A stretch of 64,000 bases of DNA from Brachypodium distachyon (Eukaryota > Streptophyta > Magnoliopsida > Poales > Poaceae): contig NC_016134.3 in the NCBI RefSeq assembly GCF_000005505.3, forward strand, positions 28,781,584 to 28,845,583, read 5' to 3'. Positions 10,987 through 23,551 of this stretch are shown in pieces. Numbering within the stretch: the stretch's first letter is position 1; each line of letters starts with the position of its first letter. The notes below the pieces were generated by a model. It was not told the origin of the DNA. It saw only the letters and a program-made list of their open reading frames with translations, and ran no database searches. The position numbers and the translations under genes were made by a program.

Positions 10987-13900
10987 ATGGCCCCAACGAA
11001 GCCTACTTCATCGGGTCCCCGATTTGCCGCGACCAAAGAAAGCAAGTGCCTCGGGGGCTCCCGAGGAAGAAGGAAACCTCACCAATCCGGACGTCGCCGC
11101 AAGCATGGTCGCCACGACGAAAGTCGCGGTCACCCCTTCGCTACTGGCCGTCCTGGAAGGAACTGAGGTGCTCGAAACCGTCGTAGGCGGTCCCTCGACA
11201 CTCACCAACGTAGTGCCAAGGATCGGCGAGCTGCCTACGGTTGCCGCTCCCGCAGGGGTTACGGAACTCGGCATGCCTCGCTCAATGGGCTTCGCGCCAC
11301 CTTCCCTACAACCGGTGGTGATCCTACCCTCGGAACCTACAAGAGGAAAACATGTGGCATCGGGACAATCCGCGCCAGAAAACCAAGGAGTCCCGGCTTA
11401 CGACCCCTCCAACCCGGGATTATCTCCACTGGCGCTCGCCGCGATCGCCCAAGGAGTTCCTTATCATCCTTATTGGGGGCTTCCGCCGCAAGGCACTCTC
11501 CAAGCCGCACACACTCAACATCAACCTCGCTTTGCGAGTGCCCCGCAAGCGCCCCTTGTTCCACCCGTCGGGGTCGAACAAGGCGGCCACCAGGTACCAC
11601 CTCAAGCTGTGCCTCGTGGGGAACGAGACCCCAACGTGCACGGAAACGAGCAAGTGGCGGAATCCAGAGCTCGTGCCGGCGGCGAAAGGAATTCTCGTCG
11701 ACGCTCCATCCCTCCAAGAAAACGCCGAGATCATTGTCCAAGCGACCCCTCCAGTGACGAAAGCTACGAGGGAGGACCTCGCCACTAGAGGAACCAAAAG
11801 AATCGGCCGACTTGCAATCCGCTCACGCGGGAGATCCAAGACGCGCCTTTTCCGCCAAGGATCAAGCCACCCACAATACGGCCATACGACGGGGAGTCCA
11901 ATCCTCTTCAATTCTTGCATGTCTACTCCACCACCATACGAGTCGTCGGGGGAGGTCCGTCGAGATCTGCAACCTCTTTCCGCTTGCGCTCACCGGGATG
12001 GCGCAAACTTGGTTTTATAACCTGCGGAAGAATTCCGTGCATTCGTGGGAGCGCCTCCAGGAGGTCTTCATCGCCAACTTCCAGGGGAACTTCAAAGAAC
12101 CCGTGTAAGCTCGCGAGCTCCCGAGCTTTACGCCGTGAAACAAAGGCCGGGAGAGTCCCTCCGAAGCTTCTTCCATCGCTTTGCGAAGGTTCGAAGCTAA
12201 ATCGCCAACCCGCCATCGACGACCGTGAGCGATGCTTGCATGCAAGGCCTTCTCCAGGGAGAAGTAAACCGCGCTCTAAGTCGCAATCCTCCAAAGACGA
12301 CCGAAGAGCTGTACCGAATCTTGCAAGAATACGCTCGGGGCGAAGATGGAGACATTGCCAAGAAGGACACGCCACGCGGTACGCCCAAAGGGACTCCCTC
12401 GTCAGATCAGCCCCCGGTATCCGCACCATCTTCCAAGAGGAAGAGGAGGCGGGGAAAGAAGGCGCCCGGTGACCAGGCTCGAAAGATCTTCGCCGTCGAA
12501 GGGCGGAACTCGTCCCAAAAGACTTGGCAGACCAAAAAGCCTCCTCGCCCTGCCGAGGGAGGCTCCGGAAGATGCCTCATCCACAACTCGGCAAGCCACA
12601 GCACCGAAGAGTGCAATACCCTCATCGCAGCTCGTGAAGAGTTCCAAGCACGAATGCAGGCTCGACGCAAGGACGAGAAGGCGCCCGAGACCCCGCGCCC
12701 CGCCAACGTCATCCTTGCCGACCCTGCGTCCAAGGAAGAGAACCTCCCATTTCAAGAACCCGCTCACCATGTCGGGGTGATACTCGGAGGCTCCGCCACA
12801 GGCCGGGGGTCAAAGAGACAACACAAGGAGTATGCGTGCGAAGTCAACGTCGTCGGAACCTTTACCCCAACACCACCACCCAAGTGGGCGAGTGTACCCA
12901 TTTCCTTCACCGAAGAAGACGCTAAGGGGATACGCTTCCCACGCGACGACGCCCTCTTCGTGACGGCCATCGTCTCAAATTGCCAGCTCAAGAAAATACT
13001 TGTGGACGGCGGAAACTCCACCGACATCTTGTACCTGAGCACACTAAAGAAGCTGATGGAACCGCAAGGAGGATACAAGAACGGTTCCTTGCAACCGTCG
13101 CTTTACCCCCTAACCGGTTTCGTCCCAGGCAAGTCCACCCAGCCGCTCGGCCAAATTGAGCTCCTCATGACCTTCGGAGATGCCACTAATCATCGAACCG
13201 AGCTCCTGCGCTTCGACGTGGTGGACATGGAGGCCTCCTTCAACGCCATCCTTGGCAGGACGACCCTGAACCGCCTCTGCACGGCCATCCACCACAACTT
13301 CCTATGCATGAAGATCCCGGGCCCAAAAGGCGTGATCACGGTCCATGGTGAGCAATCCTATGATAGGAAGACACTATATTGCCAAGAGACTAAGTGTGTC
13401 GAGAAGGGAGAAGCGTCCAAAAGCGTCCACATGCTCTCGGGCATAGGGGAGTCCAAGGCCAATCACCCGGAACAGTATATCCCTAAGGCCCTCCCCGAGG
13501 GAGAGCTTAAGGAGATACGCGTCTCCGACAACGACGCCACGCGCATCGTGAAGATCGGAGCCAACCTTTCGATCGAACTCGAGAAGAAGCTCATCGACCT
13601 ACTCTGGGAGAACTCCGACCTTTTCGCGTGGTCTCCCTTCGACATGGGAGGAGTCTCACGTGACGTCATGGAGCATCGGCTCGCCGTAAGGCCCGACAAG
13701 GCGCCCGTGAAGCAAAAACTCCGGAAACTCTCCACGGAGGGAAGTGAGGTCATTAAGCAAGAAATTGCTAAGCTCTCCGAGGCCGGACTCATCCGAGAAG
13801 TTTGGCACCCCGAGTGGTTGGCCAATCCGGTCTTGGTGAAGAAAGCCAACGGCAAGTGGCAGATGTGTGTGGACTTCACTGACATGAACAAGGCATTCCC

Positions 13901-16178
13901 CAAGGACGACTACCCTCTCCCGCGGATCGACCAGCTAGTCGACTCCACGGCGGGATGCGAGAGGTTAAGCTTCGTGGACGCCTATTTAGGGTATCACCAA
14001 GTCCACATGGCCAAGGAAGATGAGGAGAAGACCAGCTTCATCACTCCCATTGGCACCTTCTGCTATCGCAGAATGCCTTTTGGTTTGAGGAACGCCGGCG
14101 CAACCTTCCAACGCCTCGTCAGCCTTATCCTCAAAGGGCAATTGGGAAGAAACGCCGAAATCTATGTTGATGACGCCGTCATCAAGAGTCAAGCGGCGAG
14201 TACCCATCCCGAAGACCTGCAAGAAACCTTCAACAACCTCCGCAAATACGGCGTGAAGCTCAATCCCGAGAAGTGCGCGTTCGGAGTTCGAGGAGGAAAA
14301 CTCTTGGGTTTCCTTGTCTCCCAATGGGGGATCGAGGCCAACCCGGAAATAATCCAGGCCATCCTAGAGATGGAGCCTCCTCGCTCCGTCAAAGATGTGC
14401 AACGCCTAGCACGGAGGATGGCAGCATTAGGATGATTCGTCGCCCAATCAGCCAAGAAGGGTCTTCCTTTTTTCAAAGTCCTGAAGGGCTCAACAACTTT
14501 GAGTGGACTAACGAAGCCCAAAGGGCGTTCGAGGAACTCAAGACCTATTTGTCGACTCCTCCACTCCTCACAAGCCCAAAGCAGGGAGAGCCTTTGCTCC
14601 TGTACCTCGCCGCGACTCCGGCCGCCATGAGTGCAGCCCTCGTGAAGGAAGAAGATGGGTCGCAACGCCCCGTGTATTACGTGAGCGAAGCTTTGGGAGG
14701 GGCAAAGGGTCGATACAGGCAGATCGAAAAGATCGCGTACGCCCTCCTCATGGCCTCTCGAAAGCTCTGTCATTACTTCATGGGCCACACCATCATGGTG
14801 CCGACGACGTTCCCCCTCAAAGAAGTCTTTAGCAACAAGGAAGCCACCGGGAGAATCGCCAAATGGGCAACAGAACTAGCTCCCTTCTTGCTGGAGCTTA
14901 CCGCGAGAACGGCTATAAAATCCCAGGTCCTCGCCGACTTCGTGGCTGAGTGGCATGCGCCGCAAGCCCTGCCCGAAGAAACGTCGCCCAAGGCCGGGGC
15001 CCCCGAACCTCACCGGATAATGAGGTTTGACGGCTCCAAGCGCCTCAACGGTGCCGGGGCTGGAGTCGTACTCGTCAGCCCCAAAGGAAGATCCAGGAGT
15101 ACGCCACCCACCTCGACTTCAACGCAACCAATAACATGGCGGAGTACGAAGCGCTCCTTCTCGGACTCCGGTTGGCTAAGGCCATGGGTGTTCGACGCCT
15201 TCTCATCCAAGGTGACTCCCAGCTGGTGATAAACCAAATGGACAAGTGATATCAATGCCTTGATGAAAGGATGAAGAAGTATATTGAAGAAGTTCGCAAG
15301 ATAGAATGGTACTTCCTGGGCATGGAGGCGCGGCGCATCCCACGAGAAGAAAATCACCTCGCCGACAGATTGGCCCGAACGGCCGGGTCCAAGGAACCTC
15401 TGCCACCCGGCACATTCTTCGAGGTGATCCGTGCCCCATCCATAGGAGAAGAAGCCGATGACACTGACGAAACTTCAAAGACCGGCATGGTCATCGACAA
15501 TCCACCCTCTTGGATGACGCCGATTATCCGCGCCCTGAAAGGAGAGGTGGATGAGGAGGCGGAATGCCCGAGCGCCAAAACTTTGCTTGCAAAAGCAAAG
15601 ATGTACGTCCTCCTTGACAGCTCCTTTACAAGAAGGGTGCGGCCGTGCTACTCAAGTGCATAACCCCCGACAAGGGGGCTGAGCTCATCCAGGAGATCCA
15701 CTCCGGAGTATGCGGCCATCATCTTGCGCCAAGAGCCACCGCGGCGAAAACTTTACAACAGGGATTCTATTGGCCCACCATGGTGGAAGACGCAATCGCG
15801 ATATTGCGAAGATGTGAAGCTTGCCAAAAAATGGCTAAGTCAATCAATGCGCCGGTGAAGACCCTGAAGAATATTCCAATAACTTGGCCATTTGCACGCT
15901 GGGGAATGGACCTTCTCGGGCCTTTCCCCGCATGCATCGGGGGGTGCAAATACCTCGTGGTGATGATTGATTACTTCTCCAAATGGATAGAGGCTGCACC
16001 ACTCGGCAAGATTACGTCACAAGCCATTCAGAATTTTTTCTTGGAAAACATCATATGTCGATATGGTGTCACACGAGAACTAACCGTGGACAACGGCAAA
16101 CAGTTCGACTGTGCGGAATTCATTAAATTCTGCGAATGCTTCGAGATCAAGCTGCACTTCGCGCACGGGCTTGCATGA
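10987..16178 (+). pseudogene. Ty3/gypsy Tat-lineage gag-pol, frameshifted and truncated
   Basis: Retrotransposon polyprotein in several frames. The gag region (11024-12110) has its conserved ALTGMAQTWFYNLR core in a shifted frame. From 12225 one frame runs 736 codons: gag end; protease with VDGGNSTDILY; and reverse transcriptase with KWQMCVDFTDMNKA, GYHQVHM and the YVDD box. A stop at 14433 and a frame change follow. RNase H (14500-14960) is followed by a second RNase H-like domain (RFDGSKRLNGAGAGVVL, from about 15015), also frameshifted. Two RNase H domains are typical of the Tat lineage. Integrase (15645-16178) keeps a His/CEAC zinc finger and two catalytic Asp (GMDLLGP, TVDNGKQF). It breaks off before the catalytic Glu. 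The element is not autonomous. Confidence 0.85.
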
Positions 16179-16751
16179 TAGTAACGGAGTTAAGGCTCCA
16201 TAATAATCGCGGGAAAGCATAGCTTCCTGAAGTCCGAAGAGGAGGAATTCCGCATGAATTTCCCCGAACGGCAGGTCGAAGTGTCCGGATCACTACCGGC
16301 ATAGCGATAGCGACCCCCACCAGGGTACTAGGATCCATGGCTCGTAACCATGGCCTAAGGCGCCGAAGCCAAGTCGTATCCCAACGGCGACAGCAATTGA
16401 TGATGCAAAAGTGTGATCATAGCGAACGATCGTGAACTGTATAAACTACGGAAATAAAGTACTTCGCTAAGAAGGAAATAGAGTACTCCAAAGAACAAAT
16501 GTTGAGCCAAGTTAACATTTCCGATAATGTTGACCACATGGCAGAAACATCAGAAATACATGCTGAGCTAAGTTAACATTTCCGATAATGTTCACTACGT
16601 AGTGAAGCATGAAACACAACAAAAATGCTGCCTTACAACCTCTACGACTAAAAGCCTAAACATGCTGACCATGAGGCTAAGTCAAGTAGGAATATGCAAC
16701 GTCGCATAGTAAGCAGCTGAGGTACATCACCACCTTCAAGGGCAACGAGGC
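16179..16751. other. Gypsy region between pol and antisense ORF
   Basis: The integrase C-terminus is missing. What follows holds inverted motifs such as ATGGCTCGTAACCATGG (16336) and a 27-bp-scale direct repeat around GAGCCAAGTTAACATTTCCG (16503) and GAGCTAAGTTAACATTTCCG (16564). No gene is seen. Confidence 0.5.
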
Positions 16752-18958
16752 TCATGCCTCGCCGTCACCCTCCTGAAGAGCGGGCTCAAGGCAATGCACG
16801 AAGCGTCGAGCCCGAGCACGAAGAGGAGCAACCTGGTCCGCCAGAAACTTCTTCGCCCCGTGAGACATCTCACCCTCAAGCCCGCTCATCCTGGCACCGC
16901 CATCCAGGACTGCGCAACCGCCGACAAAACAAGTCAAGCACCCGTACTCAGGAGGCACTTCTTCACGGAAGGCTCAATGAGCTCCACCTGGGAAGTAAGC
17001 ACCCTGCTCACCTCATCCACCGTGCGACATGGAGGAAGGTCCGGCTAGGAAACGCTCCTCAAGCAAATCATCGTCTCCTGAATCTCGGTGGCCTGAGCAA
17101 GCAAAAGCGAAACCACCTCAGGACGACGATCCAAAGGAGGGCGAGCACGAGAAGCGAGCATTGGGCCATCACTCGCTGCAGCCAACTCCACCTTGAGGGA
17201 AGCAGCCTCCGCTCGGGCGTGCTCCCTGTCAAGGTTGGCCATCACCAAGTCCTACTCAACTCGACGAGTCTTCGCGAGCTCGTCCGCCTGGCGCTCCTCA
17301 GCAAGCCGAGCCCTGGTCTCCATGGCCATGAGCTCCGCCGAAACGCGGGAAAGCTCGGCCTCCACGGCCTCGCGCCGCACCCTCTCCGAAGCCAACTCGC
17401 TCAAGGCAAGGGTAGACTTGGACATCTTCATGTCCAAAGCAGCAGAAAGCGCCCCCACCCGAGTCTTGAGGGCAGAAAGGGCGCCCACGGCCTCGACCAA
17501 ACCCCTCACATACAAAGTGGACGGAGTTAGCCCAAAAGCAAAACCGAAGGACCGAGGGAGGCATGACACGGACGCTCACCAGCTCCAGTGTCACGAGAGG
17601 GTCTCTCACCCCATCCTCGGTCGTCGGAAGCTCTCCGCCCCTCGCTTGACTCGGGGGCTCGCCCTCGGGAACCTCAGGAGCCGCGACCCTCGCACCTAAA
17701 AGCAAACCAAGGAAACCATGTCAGAATCTTCAAGGAAGGTCAACACCGCCAAAGAGAAAGGCACTCACCCGAGGTAGGAGCATCCTTCTCGGGACGCTCG
17801 CGACCGATGGAGAACACCGGGACGCCCGCACCGCTGGCACCGGTCGACAACTCCGCCGCAGAGTCGCTCCTTAGCCGAAGCCCTGTCTCGCGAGTGAAAG
17901 CCTCAACCTCGTGGCTCGAAGGAGGAAGCACGTGCTCAAGTCCAATCTTCCCCTTCATGTGCAGGTCCAAGGTCACCCTCAAAGGGGACCTCGACTCACC
18001 CACGACAGGATCCGCCGAATCCGCTGGGGCGTAGTCGTAAGAAGGAGAAGGAGTCGGGGGAGCCTTCCTCTTGCATTCGCTCAACGGACGAGGTACCTTA
18101 GGGACTGGCGCAACAGGCACCGCCCGGCCCAGCACCGCCGTCCCCTTCTTCCCCTTCCCGCAGGTGTCCCGCAACTTGGACCCTACCGCCAGCATCGACG
18201 GTGTCGCCAAGCAGGAGTAGCGATCGCCCACTCGAAAGAGGCGCCCGAACTTCGGATCCTGTCGCATTGGCACCATCTTCCCGAAGCACTTCGCGATGAT
18301 GTTGTGACATCCTCCGCTGCTGATCTTGTTCTCGTAGCCACGGTGCTCCGGCCCGCCATACAGACCTATCAGCTGCGCGGCCCACAGCGCTGCCCTCTCC
18401 TCGGAAAACATCGCTGAAAAAAGACAAGCCAAAGTTGTTAAGTACCACCACAAGGGAAAAACAACCAAGGCCCGAAAGGAAATGACACTCACGTGTGGTG
18501 ACGGCATGCGAAGGATGGAAAGCCCGAGGAATCCCAAGCTCGGACCTCGGACAACTCCTCATCATGAAGCGCCCCGCCATCACCATCTCCTCCATGAGGT
18601 CACGAAAGCTCCTCTCGGCGGACACCTCCTTGATCTTGGTCACCTTCCAAAGGTCGGTCGACCGAAGCTTCTCAGGGTGAGGCACCTCCTTGAGTCCTCC
18701 AGCCCCCGAGTGTCGAGGAAGATCACCCGAGTGTCGAAGTCGCGTCTTCGAAGCTCGAAAGAAAAACCACTAGGACTCCCACTTGTCGAACAGCTTCACC
18801 GTGTTCCTCCCCGGCATGAGCAGAAAGTCGTCTCCAAAGCCGGAACGAAGCCTCAGGTTCACCGAACCAAAGGCGCTCAGGGTAAAGCCGTCAGGAGTGA
18901 GCGACTCCCTCACCTCCACGGTGAAGTAGAACAGCAGCAGCTTCATCGAAGGCTCCTA
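16752..18958 (-). pseudogene. Antisense ORF of the Tat-type gypsy element
   Basis: A long, broken reading frame lies on the strand opposite to gag-pol, between integrase and the second LTR copy. Its N-terminal part (18958 to about 18100) holds a KLLLFYFTVE segment and a PHPEKLRSTDLWKVTK segment. Its C-terminal part (17570 to 17050) is an Ala/Glu/Arg-rich coiled coil (for example LASERVRREAVEAELSRVS) and ends at 16752. Antisense ORFs in this position, with a Transposase_28 (putative gypsy-type transposon) domain, are known in Grande and other grass Tat elements; that assignment is from family knowledge, not a search. Internal stops and frame changes mark it as decayed. Its start has been removed at the junction with the LTR copy. 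Confidence 0.6.
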
Positions 18959-18961
18959 ATG

Positions 18962-19956
18962 AACAGAAAATGGAAAAAAGAAAAAAAAACAGAGAACAAA
19001 TGGCCGGCCCGGCCAAATGGGCCAAACCGGCCCACTTACCTCCGCGCAACCGAACCAGGCCGCCGCCCAGCCCGCGCACGCGCCGAGCCGAGCCGCTATC
19101 GTTGTTAGGCGGGCCCCGCCTGTCAGAGCCATCGTCTGCCTCCAACCGCCATGCCCGAAGAGTCCGGCCACGACCCGAGTCCACGACGCGCACGTCTCCA
19201 CCCGATTTCTCCGCACACACGACTCCATATCCGAAGCCTTCCATGTCAGTTTGAAGCTCTCGACCTCCTCTTCCTTTCCCCCAACTACTCTCGCTCGATT
19301 ACGCCCCAGAACTTCTCCAATTTTTTCGCCGTTATTCGCCATTGCCGCCGCCGTCTCGAGCCCGTCGCCGACGAACCCCGGAGAGGTAGCCGCCGCCAAC
19401 CCCTTTCTCCTCCTCTCTCTCTGGCGCAACTTTTGACGCGATTCTTTTCGTTTTTGGAGCGCCGCAGCCCACGGCCGTCGTCCGCCCGAAGCTCCGCCGC
19501 CGCCGCCATCTTCCGGTCGTCCTAGCCGCCGTCTCAGCCGTCCCCGAGTCGAGCCAACAACACGGGAAGCTTTGCCTAGACGAGACGCACCTTCCCCGTC
19601 GTTTCCCGAGCCCACAGCCTCGCCGGACTGCCGCGCCGCCGTCTCCCGTCGCTACCGGAGTTCGCCGGAACCCTAGCGCCGCCGCCGGTTAGTCCCGATC
19701 CACCCCGTCCGTTCGATCTAGATCGACGGTTAAGATTAGATCACTTATCGAACCGGTACCGGCCAATAGAATCGCGCCACGTGTCACCCATTAAAAATAA
19801 AAACAAATCCCAGCCGGAATTAAATGGTAGCTTTGCAGAAAACCTCCTGGAACTTCAAATCATCATATCTTTTAAACCGTTTGACCAAATTTAAAGTTCT
19901 ATACCTTTCTGGAATCCTCACAACATGTAGAATCTTTTGGCCTAGTTTAATTTTGA
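18962..19956 (+). repeat. Second, truncated copy of the gypsy LTR core
   Basis: Direct repeat of 9109-10090, with only scattered differences. It lacks the first 440 bp of the 8667 LTR and joins the antisense ORF abruptly. At 19956 it leaves the 5' LTR sequence after CCTAGTTTAATTTTG and continues into unrelated sequence. Both edges are therefore recombination or deletion joints, or the 5' copy is the altered one. Confidence 0.8.
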
Positions 19957-21557
19957 CTATGAACAACTTTAACAGAACCAAATAGCAGAATGCTTATTAT
20001 GGTTTAAAATTCATATGAATTGTTTCAAACTAGTTTTGAACATGTTAGCATGTTGAAAAATGTTTTGAGTATACTCTCTGTCCATTAGGACCATAAGGGA
20101 AATTATTTTGTAAATAATATTGCCACACCAAATTAATCTTACTCCATGCCTTATAAAAGACCTATTAAACTTTTATTAAATCACACCCTTGTTTCATACA
20201 AAGTAATTACTTCCTTATTAGTGTATAAATCTGTCCAAACCTTTTGTGAAGCTCTTTAAAACAGAAGCTAAACTTGTTAAGTTTAGAACCAACCAAAGTG
20301 TGCATCTTCATGACTATTGCATCATGGCATGTTTTTTATTGAATAGCATGTTTATGTGTGTGTGTATTCTTTTATTTTAGATTGTGTGGAGTGTGAGCCC
20401 TGTTGTTGTGAAGAGTGCGAGAACTACCACAACTTTGGACAAGGCAAGTTCACTTTGATCATCTCCCAAATATTTTTACTATGCACTAGGTTCTTTATTA
20501 GTTGCATTAGGAATATTAATTGTATATCTATGCTAGCTATAGATCCCAGGTATTATAGTTTTTACCTTGCCGTTACCTTGCTACCAAATTGCCATCGCTT
20601 GTATTTGTTTGCTATGATATGGTAGTATCGTGGGAGAAATTAATACATCACGATAATATTATGGTTATGGAGAAAAGCTGAGTTTTACTTAGAGTATGAC
20701 AAAACGACTTAATTGTTAATGAACCATCCTGGACGGGCGACTTTGAGATTTTGGATGTTATGCGACGTCAGGTCCATGTCTATGGGTCCATTTCTATGAG
20801 TCGACTCGCCATGTCTATAGGGCGCCTGCATCGCAAAATGTGGGATGCCACCCGGGATAACTAGAGACTGGACTAGTTTCCTATTTAGTAGCTTTCAGTA
20901 ACACCACATGGTAATATGGGCTCTGCCAAGATTGAGTAAGCTGTTTGAACCTGGGCCCGAGGTGATCGTGATGATGTAGCCGTGTAGGTGGGAGCAGCTC
21001 CCGCGGTATGGTTTTGGGGGATTACTTCTGAAAGGCTTGTAATCGATGCCGTTGCTACTCTGTCCTGAGAACAGCAAGGGATTAACCCGTCGGTTTCTTG
21101 TGGTTAAAATGCACAACCTCTCGAGAGTGTCAAACTAAGTACTTAGCCGTGTTCCCGGTTACGGACAATTATGAGCAACTAGATTCGGGAGCTGTAAGAA
21201 AAGTCTTACTCACTTTAATTTCTTAAATTAAAATGAATGGTTTGATTTTGGGTTTAGCAGCATTGATGTGTCTACTCAATGTCCTTAGCTTAATAGGAGT
21301 ATGGGTGTGTCTGCCCCATGTCCAATAGTGATAAAATTATTTGATTAAAATGATAGGACTAAACAATTAAGTTTTTATGCAAATAGCCTGAACTACACCT
21401 TGCCAGACTATGCATGTACTTGGTAGGTTCTGATATAAATATTAGTGATCTTGCCAATACATTCAATGTGTTGATCCTAGTGGCTGCATCGTTTGATGAT
21501 GCGAGAAGCTCTAACGAAGAGTGAGGTACACTTTTACCTTGGGGTTACGGGTCTACA
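19957..21557 (+). mobile_element. LTR-like 3' segment of a gypsy-type element
   Basis: Continues from the LTR core with a style seen in long gypsy LTRs: an internal exon-like GAACTACCACAACTTTGGAC segment at 20422 and a GTTCCCGGTTACGGACAA segment near 21150. It ends GGGTCTACA at 21557. The solo LTR at 27466-30783 has a comparable CGCGGTTATGGACGACTT segment near its own 3' end. No coding function. Confidence 0.4.
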
Positions 21558-21579
21558 TTTCAACATGCACTTTAAGTGA

Positions 21580-21607
21580 CCGTGGCAACGCACGGGCACT
21601 GTACTAG
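21580..21607 (+). mobile_element. Helitron-like 3' terminus
   Basis: A CCGTG-GCAACG-CACGG hairpin is followed 8 bp later by CTAG and then T. That is the form of a Helitron 3' end. The matching 5' end was not found, so only a remnant is claimed. A near-identical terminus on the opposite strand closes the Helitron at 52071. Confidence 0.5.
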
Positions 21608-21615
21608 TGTACAAT

Positions 21616-22137
21616 TAAGGCCGGTGTAGATCTGCCGGCGACCCCCACCGGCGCTAGATCTGAGAAGGGCTCATAATATCATGACAAGTCCAAGAAGAAA
21701 AATACTGAATCACATACACAGATAAAAGGATAGAAAAAAACTTCAGCCAAGTTGGTACCGATTGCGAGGAGGAGCTAGCGTGATGGAGAGCTCTTTGGCG
21801 AGCGGCTGGCCACGAGCGCTGGAGCGAGTCCGGACTGTGTCCACCTGCTGCCGCCGGCCGGCCGAGCGTCCGGATTCCTCCGCCGCCCATCCCTCGTCGA
21901 ACCCGATCGCCACTGCCACTGCTCGATTCACTGGGGCGCGTATGGGAGAGAAGACGAGAGATGCGCCTTTTTTTTTGAGCGAAGGAGGAGAGATGGGTCG
22001 GGACGCCGACAAACGAGGATGTAGCGTGAGATGTTACGTCGGCCCATCTTGGTCGAGGCAGCCCACGCGGCCCAATTAACAGGAGGGCTTCGATTTTTTG
22101 ACAGCAGCAACTGCTGTTTAGGACAAAGCCCACAAAT
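21616..22137 (+). repeat. Block C of segmental duplication, copy 1
   Basis: Matches 43007-43290 in the same orientation: GGCCGGTGTAGATCTGCCGG, then TAACATCATGA-like, GTACCGATTGCGAGGA, GTCGGCCCA and GGGCTTCGATTTTT. Copy 1 holds about 220 bp that copy 2 lacks, including GC-rich sequence at 21790-21960 with a weak minus-strand frame. The copies diverge at about 22137. Confidence 0.8.
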
Positions 22138-22904
22138 CAACGAACATCACATTTACCTTCATAGGCTGAAATGTTTGACCAGGATCAACCAAGCTATATT
22201 TGCCCTTTTAGCTGTGTTATGGATTGGGATCCGATCAAAGAGAATCAAGGTTATCTTTTTGAATAACATCGTATTAAATCTACCTTTTTTTACAACTAGA
22301 CAAATCTTGTGAGCATCGCAGTGGTAGGCCCAATTTATATCATTATAGGGAGGTTTCTTTCCTGTCGAAGTCAAATCTGAAGGTGGTGGAAGCACATGGA
22401 CCTACGTTTACCAGGTAGATTTCGCTCAGGCTCTAAGATTATATGGACATCACTAATCAATGACGTTTTCTTATTATATCTGAGAACAAGAGCTAAGAGC
22501 ATCGTCAACAAGGTATTACTTTCATCAGTCGTACTGAAAGGAGAGAGAATGTGAAATTTTATTCGAAGAAACATGTCCTCCAACAACATGTTTCTTAGGT
22601 TGTTACTAAATCTTCCACAATTTCTATGTTTTTTGAAATTTTTGTGCCAACATACATTGAGTGCTACTGCTGAATAGGTGAGATATTTTTTTAGGGAAGA
22701 ACAGGAGAGATAGGAGGTTTTTCTTTAGAGAGAAAGGAGAGATAGGAGGTTTGCATTACTATTGGCATCTGATTAAGTAACAATAAAGGACATGTCTTGA
22801 ATAACATGATGATTTTTCACAATCATGTCTGGACGGTAAAATAAATATGGACATAAATATAAATGTGAATAAGTTGAAGACCTTATTTAAAAGAATTATA
22901 CATA
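22138..22904. other. AT-rich intergenic sequence
   Basis: No gene recognised. A lone GAGCATCGTCAACAAGG motif at 22499 resembles the end of a Tourist-type MITE, but no matching partner was found. A GAGAGATAGGAGGTTT motif occurs twice (22705, 22738). Confidence 0.4.
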
Positions 22905-23075
22905 AATTAAAGTTTTATCAGCCCCTCCGGGTACAATGTCACCGAGAAAGTTTTACCATCCTCTCCATGTACAGCGTCACCGGAAAAGTTTTATCAGCCC
23001 CTCCGTGTACAGTGTCGCCAAAACAGAAAAAGTTTTCTGAACCCCTCCATGTACGGTGTCGCCGAAACAGAGCAC
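22905..23075 (+). repeat. Degenerate tandem repeat, about 40-50 bp unit, four copies
   Basis: Four imperfect units carry AAGTTTTATCAGCCCCTCCG, followed by TGTACAGTGTCGCC-like sequence. No coding meaning is apparent. Confidence 0.7.
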
Positions 23076-23270
23076 ATGTACGACATTGCGTCATTTTGGT
23101 CACACACTGCGCAAGGCACTTAGAGCATCCTCAAAAAGGTGTTACATAGGGCGTTACTTATCTTCTCTCTCTTTTACTTTGTTTCTCTTCCTGCTCTATT
23201 AATTATGTGATATCTTGAAATCTTTTTTAAGTTTGGACCCATATGTCACACTTTTCTTCTTCTACTTCTC

Positions 23271-23408
23271 TCCTCATGTTCGTGGTTCTTGTGTCCTTAT
23301 TCAAGTAACCATGTTTTCAATTTTTTGGTTCACATCATTTCTCCTCATGTTCGTGGTTCTTGTGTCCTTATTCAAGTAACCATGTTTTCAACTTTTTGGT
23401 TCACATCA
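23271..23408 (+). repeat. 69-bp tandem duplication
   Basis: Two adjacent units beginning CTCCTCATGTTCGTGGTTC differ at only a few positions, so the duplication is recent. Confidence 0.9.
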
Positions 23409-23438
23409 GTTCAAAAAAGAAGAAAGAGACTATAAGTA

Positions 23439-23551
23439 CTCCTTCCGATACTAAATTCTTGTCTCAAATTCGTCTAAATATGGACGTATTTATTCTTAAA
23501 AGGTGTTTAGATACATGTAATATTTCGACAACTATTTAGGATCGGAGGGAG
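23439..23551. mobile_element. Stowaway MITE nested in the Tourist-like element
   Basis: A 113-bp element with CTCCTTCCGAT and ATCGGAGGGAG ends, flanked by TA on both sides. Confidence 0.85.

Noticed and set aside
20356..20625. 89-codon Cys-containing frame in the LTR-like segment
   Set aside because: It lies in an LTR-type region; the apparent cysteine cluster (CVECEPCCCEECE) has no zinc-finger spacing and the frame is short.
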